NCBI RefSeq assembly: GCF_900090195.1
Contig: NZ_LT607803.1
Coordinates: 7,466,229 to 7,530,228, forward strand
Length of the DNA: 64,000 nucleotides
From: Variovorax sp. HW608
Lineage (GTDB): Bacteria > Pseudomonadota > Gammaproteobacteria > Burkholderiales > Burkholderiaceae_C
Direction: 5' to 3'
The notes under the pieces were generated by a model. That model searched no databases. It was not told the DNA's origin and saw only the letters and a program-made list of their open reading frames with translations. Positions within the stretch are counted from its first letter, which is position 1. Every line of letters begins with the position of its first letter. The position numbers were made by a program, and so were the translations under genes. Of the stretch, positions 27,106-33,477 are shown piece by piece.

Positions 27106-28077
27106 ATGAGATCGATCCATCGCGTCGGCGCAGCAGCCGCACTGGCCGCTGCCCTGTTCACCACCGCCTCTGCGCAGGCCGAGCCGGCCTGGCCGACGAA
27201 GCCGATCCGCATGATCGTCCCGTTCTCGGCCGGCGGCGCCAACGACCTGATGGCGCGTGCGGCCGCAGAGGGCGCCTCCAAGGCGCTCGGGCGGCCGATC
27301 ATCGTCGAGAACAAGCCGGGTGGCGGCACCACGCTCGGGGCCGACCTGGTGGCCAAGTCGGCGCCGGACGGCTACACCTTCCTGATCAGCGCGGCCGGCG
27401 TGATTTCCAACAGCATGATCAAGAAGACCATGCCGTACAAGGATGCCGACCTCACGCCGGTGGCCATGATCGGCCTGGCACCCTCGGTGGTGCTGGTGCC
27501 GGCCGATGCACCCTACAAGGACCTGAAGGAATTCATCGCGGCATCGAAGAAGGGCGAAGGCTTCCATTGGGCCACGGCCGGCACCGGCAGCACGCCGCAT
27601 TTCGTTTCGGGCGTGCTTCAGACGAAGTACGGCGCCAAGCTCGACATCATTCCGTACAAGAGCGGCTCGGAATCGATCAACGCGGTGCTCGCAAAGCAGG
27701 TCGATGCCACTTCCGAGGCCAGCATCGTCGCATTGCCTTTCGTCAAGAGCGGAAAGCTCAAGGCGCTGGCCGATACCTGGACTTCACGCATCTCGGCCTA
27801 TCCTGAACTTTCGACGGCCGCCGAGCAGGGCTTCGGTGATCTGCGCATCGCCCACTGGGCGGGCGTGCACGCGCCCAAGGGCACGCCGCCGGCGATCCTC
27901 GACAAGATGGCCGCGGCCGTCGATGCCGCGATGAAGACGCCGGACATCGCAAACCGGCTGAAGGCAGTGGGCATCGAGCCGATCGGCGGCACGCGCGCCT
28001 CGTTCAACAAGTTCGTCGACGAAGAGCGCGCGCGCCTCGGGGACGTGGTCAAGGCCACGGGAATGAAGGACGAATGA
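27106..28077 (+). CDS. Bug/TctC-family tripartite tricarboxylate substrate-binding protein (first)
   Basis: A 323-residue periplasmic binding protein. Signal peptide MRSIHRVGAAAALAAALFTT...AQA, then EPAWPTKPIRMIVPFSAGGANDLMARAAAEG, the standard Bug start with the carboxylate-binding loop. The second diagnostic segment TLGADLVAKSAPDGYTFL and the late VHAPKGTPPAILDKMAAAV are present. GGAG stands 6 bases before the ATG. No TctA/TctB membrane genes are nearby, as is usual for orphan Bug proteins. It is followed one base later by a PEP-mutase-superfamily gene, suggesting that it binds the substrate of that pathway. Confidence 0.92.
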   Translation: MRSIHRVGAAAALAAALFTTASAQAEPAWPTKPIRMIVPFSAGGANDLMARAAAEGASKALGRPIIVENKPGGGTTLGADLVAKSAPDGYTFLISAAGVISNSMIKKTMPYKDADLTPVAMIGLAPSVVLVPADAPYKDLKEFIAASKKGEGFHWATAGTGSTPHFVSGVLQTKYGAKLDIIPYKSGSESINAVLAKQVDATSEASIVALPFVKSGKLKALADTWTSRISAYPELSTAAEQGFGDLRIAHWAGVHAPKGTPPAILDKMAAAVDAAMKTPDIANRLKAVGIEPIGGTRASFNKFVDEERARLGDVVKATGMKDE

Positions 28078-28078
28078 G

Positions 28079-28948
28079 ATGAGCGAGCAGCATCCGGGAA
28101 CCGCGCTGCGCCGCGAGGTCTCGGCGCGGCGCGGCATGCTCGTGCCGGGCGCGGCGAACGCGCTGGCGGCGCGCGTGATCGAGGAACTCGGCTTCGATGC
28201 GGTCTACCTGAGCGGAGCCGGCCTCAGCAACACGTTCTATGGCCTGCCGGATCTTGGCTTCGTCGGCCTCGCCGATCTGGCGCAGCACACGGCGGCCATC
28301 CGCGATGCCGTGGCCTTGCCGATCATCGTCGACGCCGACACCGGCTTCGGCAATGCGCTGAATGTGCGGCACAGCGTGCGCACGCTGGAGCGCGCCGGCG
28401 CCAACGCGATCCAGCTCGAAGACCAGGCGAGCCCGAAGAAATGCGGCCACTTCGAAGGCAAGTCGCTCGTCAGCTCGCAGGAAATGGTGGGGAAGGTCAA
28501 GGCCGCGGTGGATGCCCGCCTGCACCCCGACTTCCTCGTGATCGCGCGTACCGACGCGGCGGCGGTCGAGGGCCTCGATGCAGCGCTGGCGCGCGCCGCG
28601 GCCTTCGCCGAGGCGGGTGCCGACATCACATTCGTCGAAGCGCCCGAAAATTTGCACGCGCTGCAGCGCATCGCGCGCGAGCTGGCCTGCCCGCAGGTGG
28701 TCAACGTGGTGATCGGCGGCAAGACGCCGACGCTCGATGCGGCCGAGTTCGGCGCCATGGGCTTCGGCCTGGTGCTGTATGCCAACGCCGCGCTGCAAGG
28801 CGCGGTCCGCGGCATGACGCGGGCATTGACGGGTCTGCGTGATGGCGGCCGGCTCGACGAGTCGGCCGGACTCGTCGCCACGTTTGCCGAGCGCCAGGCA
28901 CTCGTGCGCAAGGACGCGTTCGATGCACTCGAGCGACGCTATGCCTGA
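28079..28948 (+). CDS. Isocitrate lyase/PEP mutase superfamily protein
   Basis: A 289-residue TIM-barrel enzyme of the 2-methylisocitrate lyase / phosphoenolpyruvate mutase superfamily. The metal-binding VDADTGFGN (D85, D87), the catalytic loop KKCGH (residues 120-124), SSQEMVGKVKAA and DFLVIARTDA are all intact. The KKCGH cysteine points to a C-C lyase rather than a P-C mutase. Candidates are a 2-methylisocitrate, dimethylmalate or related 2-alkylmalate lyase, or an oxaloacetate decarboxylase-like enzyme. Starts one base after the Bug gene stop and overlaps the amidohydrolase gene by 8 bases. Confidence 0.85.
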   Translation: MSEQHPGTALRREVSARRGMLVPGAANALAARVIEELGFDAVYLSGAGLSNTFYGLPDLGFVGLADLAQHTAAIRDAVALPIIVDADTGFGNALNVRHSVRTLERAGANAIQLEDQASPKKCGHFEGKSLVSSQEMVGKVKAAVDARLHPDFLVIARTDAAAVEGLDAALARAAAFAEAGADITFVEAPENLHALQRIARELACPQVVNVVIGGKTPTLDAAEFGAMGFGLVLYANAALQGAVRGMTRALTGLRDGGRLDESAGLVATFAERQALVRKDAFDALERRYA

Positions 28949-29774
28949 GCCGAAGGAGGCGGCGATCACTGCCGTCGACAGCCACGCCCATGTCTTCGTT
29001 CGCGGCCTGCCGCTCGCACCGAAGCCGCGTCACGCGCCCGACTATGACGCCACCTTGGACGACTACCTCGCATTGCTCGACGGACACGGCCTGTCGCACG
29101 CCGTGCTGGTGCAGCCAAGCTTCCTGGGCACCGACAACAGCTTCCTCATCGAGGCGCTGCGCGCGCATCCCTCGCGCCTGCGCGGTGTGGCCGTGGTCGA
29201 GCCCTCGATCGGCGACGATGCGTTGCGCGCCCTGGACCAAGCGGGCATCTGCGGAATCCGGCTGAACCTTGTCGGACTTCCGATCCCGGAACTCGAAAGC
29301 CCACCGTGGCGCGATCTGCTGGCGCGTGTTCGCGCACTCGACTGGCACGTGGAGCTGCATCTCGAATCGCAGCACCTCCAGCGGGCGGCGGAGCCGGTCC
29401 TCGAGGCCGGCTGCAAGCTCGTCGTCGACCATTTCGGCCGTCCCGCGAAGGCCGATGAAGTTCCCGCCGCCTGGCTGGCGGCGGCCGCCGCCGACGGGCG
29501 CACCTGGGTCAAGCTCTCGGGCGCCTACCGCAATTGGTGCGACCCAAGCGGACCGCAGGCACGCGCGATGGCCACCCGCCTGCTGGGCATGCTGGGCGCC
29601 GGGCGCCTGCTCTGGGGCAGCGACTGGCCGCACACCCAGCATCGTGATCAAGTGGACTATCGCGCCGCGCTGGCCGCGCTGGCCGACTGGGTGCCCGACG
29701 CAGACACCCGCCATCGCATCCTGGCCGACAACCCGGCGCAGCTTTTCAGGTTTTCCGTTGGAGACCCCTCATGA
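28941..29774 (+). CDS. Amidohydrolase-family (TIM-barrel) hydrolase, lactonase-like
   Basis: A 277-residue amidohydrolase_2 family protein. The metal motif is VDSHAH (H15, H17), later LVVDHFGRP and the terminal LLWGSDWPHTQ, as in 2-pyrone-4,6-dicarboxylate lactonase and 4-sulfomuconolactone hydrolase. It likely hydrolyses a lactone or removes a carboxylate from a small acid, but the substrate is unknown. An ATG at 28923 in the same frame is an alternative start. Overlaps the genes on both sides (8 and 4 bases), so it belongs to the Bug-lyase-amidohydrolase-Bug operon. Confidence 0.87.
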   Translation: MPEPKEAAITAVDSHAHVFVRGLPLAPKPRHAPDYDATLDDYLALLDGHGLSHAVLVQPSFLGTDNSFLIEALRAHPSRLRGVAVVEPSIGDDALRALDQAGICGIRLNLVGLPIPELESPPWRDLLARVRALDWHVELHLESQHLQRAAEPVLEAGCKLVVDHFGRPAKADEVPAAWLAAAAADGRTWVKLSGAYRNWCDPSGPQARAMATRLLGMLGAGRLLWGSDWPHTQHRDQVDYRAALAALADWVPDADTRHRILADNPAQLFRFSVGDPS

Positions 29775-30760
29775 GACTTTCCCCTGCGCCGTGGCGCAAC
29801 GGATTCCGCGCCCTGATCGTCGGCGCAACCCTGCTCGTATCCGCCATCGCCGCACAGGCGCAGGGCTGGCCTTCGCGGCCGATACGCCTCGTCGTCAGCT
29901 ACCCGCCGGGCGGCACGGTCGACGCCGTGGCCCGGATCATCGCGCCGCCGCTGTCGGCGCGGCTCGGGCAACCCGTCGTGGTGGACAACCGTGGCGGGGC
30001 GGGCGGCGCCATCGGCGGCGACCTGGTGGCCAAGAGCCCGCCGGACGGCTACACCGTGCTGCTCGATGCTTCAAATCACGCCCAGAACCCCGCCTTGCGC
30101 AGCAAGATGCCTTTCGACACGCTGCGCGATCTCGCACCGGTCTCGCTGCTGATCAAGGTGCCCAACGTGCTCGTGGTGCACCCGTCGGCGCCGATCCGAT
30201 CCGTGCAGGACCTCATCGCCCAAGCCAAGGCCAAGCCGGGCGAGATCAACTTCGCCTCATCCGGCAACGGTTCGGCCCAGCATCTGGCGGCCGAGCAGTT
30301 CGACGCGATGGCGGGCGTGCGCATGACCCATGTCCCTTACAAGGGCGGTGGCCCGGCACTCGCCGACGTGATGGCCGGACAGGTGCCGGTCTTCTTCGGC
30401 AGCCTGGCCTCGAGCCTGCCCTACATCCAGGTTGGCAAGCTGCGGCCGCTCGCGGTGACGGGCAAGGCACGTTCGGCGGTGCTGCCGCAATTGCCGACCA
30501 TCGCGGAGTCCGGGCTGCCGGGCTACGAGGTTTACGAGTGGAACGCCGTCTTCGTGCCGACCGGGACACCCGCGGCGGTAACCGCTCGCCTGTCGAAAGA
30601 ACTGGTCGCGGTACTGAACGAACCGGACGTCCGCAAGCGGCTGGAGGCCACCGGCGCCGAGGTCATCGGCTCGAATTCGGCCGAGCTCGACGCGTTCCGC
30701 CGCGCCGAGATGGCCAAGTGGCGCAAGCTCGCGCAGGACAACAGGATCCAGATGGACTAG
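29771..30760 (+). CDS. Bug/TctC-family tripartite tricarboxylate substrate-binding protein (second)
   Basis: A 329-residue periplasmic binding protein with signal peptide MRLSPAPWRNGFRALIVGAT...AAQAQ, then GWPSRPIRLVVSYPPGGTVDAVARIIA and GGDLVAKSPPDGYTVLLDASNHA. It shares the fold but not close identity with the Bug protein at the other end of the same operon. ATGA overlap with the amidohydrolase gene. Having two binding proteins bracket two enzymes suggests two related substrates or a recent duplication of the cassette edge. Confidence 0.92.
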   Translation: MRLSPAPWRNGFRALIVGATLLVSAIAAQAQGWPSRPIRLVVSYPPGGTVDAVARIIAPPLSARLGQPVVVDNRGGAGGAIGGDLVAKSPPDGYTVLLDASNHAQNPALRSKMPFDTLRDLAPVSLLIKVPNVLVVHPSAPIRSVQDLIAQAKAKPGEINFASSGNGSAQHLAAEQFDAMAGVRMTHVPYKGGGPALADVMAGQVPVFFGSLASSLPYIQVGKLRPLAVTGKARSAVLPQLPTIAESGLPGYEVYEWNAVFVPTGTPAAVTARLSKELVAVLNEPDVRKRLEATGAEVIGSNSAELDAFRRAEMAKWRKLAQDNRIQMD

Positions 30761-30796
30761 GCATCATGGCCGCCCAGCTAGCGGCGACCGTGATGT

Positions 30797-31678
30797 CTAG
30801 GCTCCCAGCATCGTCGCGAAGATGTCCGCGAATGTCGGGCGTGATCGCGCGAGCCACAGCGCGGACAACTCGAAAGCGGGGAGGTCGTCGCCGTCGCTGA
30901 GCTCTGCATAGCGCACGCCCTCGTGCCGCAGTGCACGCACCGAGCTCGGCAACAGGGACCAGCCCAGACCGGCTGCCACGCAGGCCAGTACCGTCAGCGT
31001 GCGGTTCGCGTCCTGCACCACGCGCAAGTCGTACCCCGCGCTGCGAAAGGTTCCCAGGAGCGCGGTTCGCAGCGCCGGCATCTGCGCCGCCGGAAACCAG
31101 ACCAATCCATGCGCCGCCACCTGTGCCATCGACACGCGGCCATCCGTCGGAAGGTCGTAGTGCACCGGCAGCGCCACCACCATTCGCTCCTCGCCGAGCC
31201 GCCGCTCATGCACCCGGGCCGTGACCGACACCGGTGGATGCAGCAACGCAATGTCGATGCGTCCGCCCTCGAGCGCGTCGACCTGCTCGGCATTGCTCAT
31301 CTCTTTCAGCACGACGTCGACTTGCGGATGCTCCGCGCGCAGTCGCCGCAGCGCCCGCGGCATGACCTCGTACACGGCATGCGTGACGAAGCCGACGGTC
31401 AGTCGTCCGGCCCGGCCGGCCCCGAGCGCTCGCGCGCGTTCGTTCGCCGCGTCCGCATGGGCCAGGCTGGCGCGCAGGTCGTCAATGATCGCGAGACCCG
31501 CCTCGGTCAGCGCGGCGCCACGGCGGTTGCGCACGAACAGCTTCGTGCCGAGCTCGGCTTCGAGGCGATTGAGTGTCTGCGTCAAGGCCGGCTGCGCGAA
31601 ACCCAGGCGCTGCGCGGCGCCGGTCAGGCTACCGGTCTCTGCAATCGCCACGACACAACGCATTTGACGGGTGTCCAT
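30797..31678 (-). CDS. LysR-family transcriptional regulator
   Basis: A 293-residue LTTR. The N-terminal HTH reads MDTRQMRCVVAIAETGSLTG, AAQRLGFAQPALTQTLNRLEAELGTKLFVRN. The effector domain starts near residue 90 (GRLTVGFVTHAVYEVMPRALRRLR). It converges on the second Bug gene (36-base gap with an imperfect CATCA/TGATG hairpin). It is not divergent from the cassette it neighbours, so its target is uncertain; the cassette remains the closest candidate. The ssb terminator lies just upstream. Confidence 0.9.
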   Translation of the reverse strand: MDTRQMRCVVAIAETGSLTGAAQRLGFAQPALTQTLNRLEAELGTKLFVRNRRGAALTEAGLAIIDDLRASLAHADAANERARALGAGRAGRLTVGFVTHAVYEVMPRALRRLRAEHPQVDVVLKEMSNAEQVDALEGGRIDIALLHPPVSVTARVHERRLGEERMVVALPVHYDLPTDGRVSMAQVAAHGLVWFPAAQMPALRTALLGTFRSAGYDLRVVQDANRTLTVLACVAAGLGWSLLPSSVRALRHEGVRYAELSDGDDLPAFELSALWLARSRPTFADIFATMLGA

Positions 31679-31701
31679 CCGGCTCAAGAGCAAATATGGG
31701 C

Positions 31702-31735
31702 AAAGAAAAAGCCCGCCTCCTCTCGGAACGCGGGC
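31702..31735 (-). terminator. Rho-independent terminator of ssb
   Basis: On the minus strand GCCCGC, an 13-base loop and GCGGGC are followed directly by TTTTTCTTT (plus-strand 31702-31735). The stem and U-run are classical. A second T-run (TTTTTT) lies between the ssb stop and this hairpin. It ends ssb transcription just before the LysR gene. Confidence 0.75.
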
Positions 31736-31766
31736 CGACCATCGAAAAAACCCGACAAAGCAGGTT

Positions 31767-32303
31767 TCAGAACGGAATGTCGTCGTCCATGTCATCGAAG
31801 CCCGTCGACGACTTCGAAGGCGCTTGGCGCGGCGCCGGTGCGGGTGCCCGGGGAGCCGCTGCGGGGGCACGCGAATAGCCACCGCCACCGCCACCGCCAC
31901 CGCCACCACCACCGTAGCCGCCACCACCGCCGTAGCCATCGTCGTCGCTCGAAGGCGCACCCTGGCCCTGGCGGCTGCCGAGCATCTGCATCTGGTCGAC
32001 GCGGATGTCCGTGGCGTACTTCTCGACGCCGTCCTTGTCGGTGTACTTGCGGGTGCGGATCTGGCCTTCGACGTAGATCTGCGAACCCTTGCGCAGGTAC
32101 TGCGCCGCGATCTCGGCGAGACGGCCGTTGAACACCAGCCGGTGCCACTCGGTGGCCTCGCGCATTTCGCCGCTTTGCTTGTCCTTCCACTTGTCCGTGG
32201 TGGCGAGGGTGACGTTGCACACCTGATCGCCGCTCGGGAAGGTACGTGTTTCCGGATCGCGTCCGAGATTGCCGACGAGAATGACTTTGTTGACCGATGC
32301 CAT
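31767..32303 (-). CDS. ssb: Single-stranded DNA-binding protein
   Basis: A 178-residue SSB. The OB-fold domain (about 1-112) has [50 protein letters not shown] and [11 protein letters not shown] linker with a long poly-glycine/tyrosine tract (about 122-142) and a Pro/Ala-rich stretch leads to the acidic tail DDMDDDIPF, which recruits repair and replication partners. The Gly-rich linker is encoded by a GCC/ACC-type low-complexity run at about 31878-31935. It has its own terminator. Confidence 0.96.
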   Translation of the reverse strand: MASVNKVILVGNLGRDPETRTFPSGDQVCNVTLATTDKWKDKQSGEMREATEWHRLVFNGRLAEIAAQYLRKGSQIYVEGQIRTRKYTDKDGVEKYATDIRVDQMQMLGSRQGQGAPSSDDDGYGGGGGYGGGGGGGGGGGGYSRAPAAAPRAPAPAPRQAPSKSSTGFDDMDDDIPF

Positions 32304-32371
32304 ATGCGCTGCCCCTGATTGACAGAAAAGAGTTCCAGGCGCAGGAAGCCCCGTCCCGCGCCTCGTAAGCC

Positions 32372-32399
32372 AAAGCCGCCCGGTGACGGGCGCGGCTTT
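32372..32399 (-). terminator. Hairpin terminator after the winged-helix regulator gene
   Basis: AAAGCCGC (32372-32379) and GCGGCTTT (32392-32399) form a perfect 8-bp stem, extended by CCG/CGG with a two-base bulge and a GTGA loop. The minus-strand 3' arm ends in TTT. It lies 16 bases after the stop of the regulator gene. Confidence 0.6.
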
Positions 32400-32414
32400 C
32401 CGAATCGATCGAGT

Positions 32415-33206
32415 CTACCTCGACACCAGCCGATAGCCGAGGTGAGGAAGCGTCTCCAGATTCCATCCGTGCAGGTCACGCAGCCGGAGCGAGGAACGCA
32501 GTTCCTTGATGACGCTTCCGATGTTGTCGATCCGGCGGCGCTCCGCGCCCTGCGGGTTCGGCGGCAGCATCAGGGTCAGCGTCTTCTTGTTGACCAGCTG
32601 CCCGGCGCGGAAGAAGAGTTCGAGCGCAATGTCGAACGAGACCGGGTCGAGCCTGACCTGCCGGCCGCCGAAGCCGACGATCCGGCCGAGCGGCTCGAAG
32701 GCATAGGCGCCCCAGACCAGCCGCGGCGGCGGCTCTTCCATGCCGCTCGCATCGAGCAGGGAAAAAAGGATCGCCGAGCAGAAATCGCCGAAGAAACCGG
32801 TCGAAGCGGTCGACACGTCGGTCGGCGGCGGCATCGCGCCGGCGCCGCCGGGGATGCAGACGTGCAGCAGCGGCACCTTCGGACCCACCGCTTCGCGCAC
32901 CGCGACAAGGACCGGACTCCCCCGATCGTCGAGGGACGGCGCATCGCCGATCAGAAGCATGTCGAAGCCCGACGCAACGGGGCCGAGCTCGATCAGCTCA
33001 TCGAGGCTCGCGAAGACGAGCGGCGCATAGCCGAGCGATCGGAAGGCGCGACGCGCGTACTCGCGCGTGCGCAGCGTGTAGGCGAGCACACCGACTCGCC
33101 GGCGGCGAGGAGGAGCCGAATGGCGAGAGGCGATGTGATCCCGGCGGGACGAGAGGCGGGTCGGCGCAGCGCGCAAGGCGCGACCCTCGGCAGTCGAGGC
33201 AGTCAT
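32415..33206 (-). CDS. Winged-helix (OmpR/PhoB-type) regulator with degenerate receiver-like domain
   Basis: A 263-residue protein. The C-terminal DNA-binding winged helix (about 165-263) has DPVSFDIALELFFRAGQLVNKKTLTLML, IGSVIKELRSSLRLRD and LPHLGYRLVSR. The N-terminal part resembles a receiver fold (RRRVGVLAYTLRTREYARRAFRSLGY...FDMLLIGDAPSLDD) but lacks the acidic pair after beta-1 and the conserved lysine. It is probably not phosphorylated in the normal way. An AGGGA site precedes the ATG at 33206. Divergent from the hybrid kinase, with a 271-base gap. Targets unknown. Confidence 0.75.
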   Translation of the reverse strand: MTASTAEGRALRAAPTRLSSRRDHIASRHSAPPRRRRVGVLAYTLRTREYARRAFRSLGYAPLVFASLDELIELGPVASGFDMLLIGDAPSLDDRGSPVLVAVREAVGPKVPLLHVCIPGGAGAMPPPTDVSTASTGFFGDFCSAILFSLLDASGMEEPPPRLVWGAYAFEPLGRIVGFGGRQVRLDPVSFDIALELFFRAGQLVNKKTLTLMLPPNPQGAERRRIDNIGSVIKELRSSLRLRDLHGWNLETLPHLGYRLVSR

Positions 33207-33477
33207 GTTGCTTCCCTGAGGTGCACTGCGCGAGGCGGCCACCCTTTGTTGATTGATGATTTCGATCCACGCCCCCGCGCCATGCGGCGAGCGATTGCAA
33301 TCTACTTCTTTGGCAGTAACCGCCGGACGAACAACTTCACGAACAAGACGGTCCGGGCACAACGCAAGAACTTTCCTCTACGAAATCTCCAGTGGGCGGG
33401 GCCATGGATAAGAATGATCCCGTCGAGCCTGAATCCACGGTCCGGCTCGGCGGCCCCTTCCTACGGATGGAGACTGC
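33207..33477. promoter_or_regulatory. Divergent intergenic region, winged-helix regulator / hybrid kinase
   Basis: A 271-base gap with the ribosome site AGGGA for the minus-strand gene and GGAG (33470-33473) for the kinase. The middle (about 33295-33380) is less GC-rich than its surroundings and probably contains the promoters. I see no convincing -35/-10 pair, sigma54 site or long dyad. No small gene is supported. Confidence 0.4.

Noticed and set aside
31878..31935. A CCACCGCC-type tandem run that looks like a short repeat array
   Set aside because: It encodes the glycine-rich linker of SSB and is ordinary low-complexity coding sequence, not a CRISPR or regulatory repeat.
33207..33477. A possible sigma54 promoter or small RNA in the kinase/regulator gap
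   Set aside because: No TGGCAC-N5-TTGC match and no hairpin followed by a U-run; only generic promoter sequence can be assumed.
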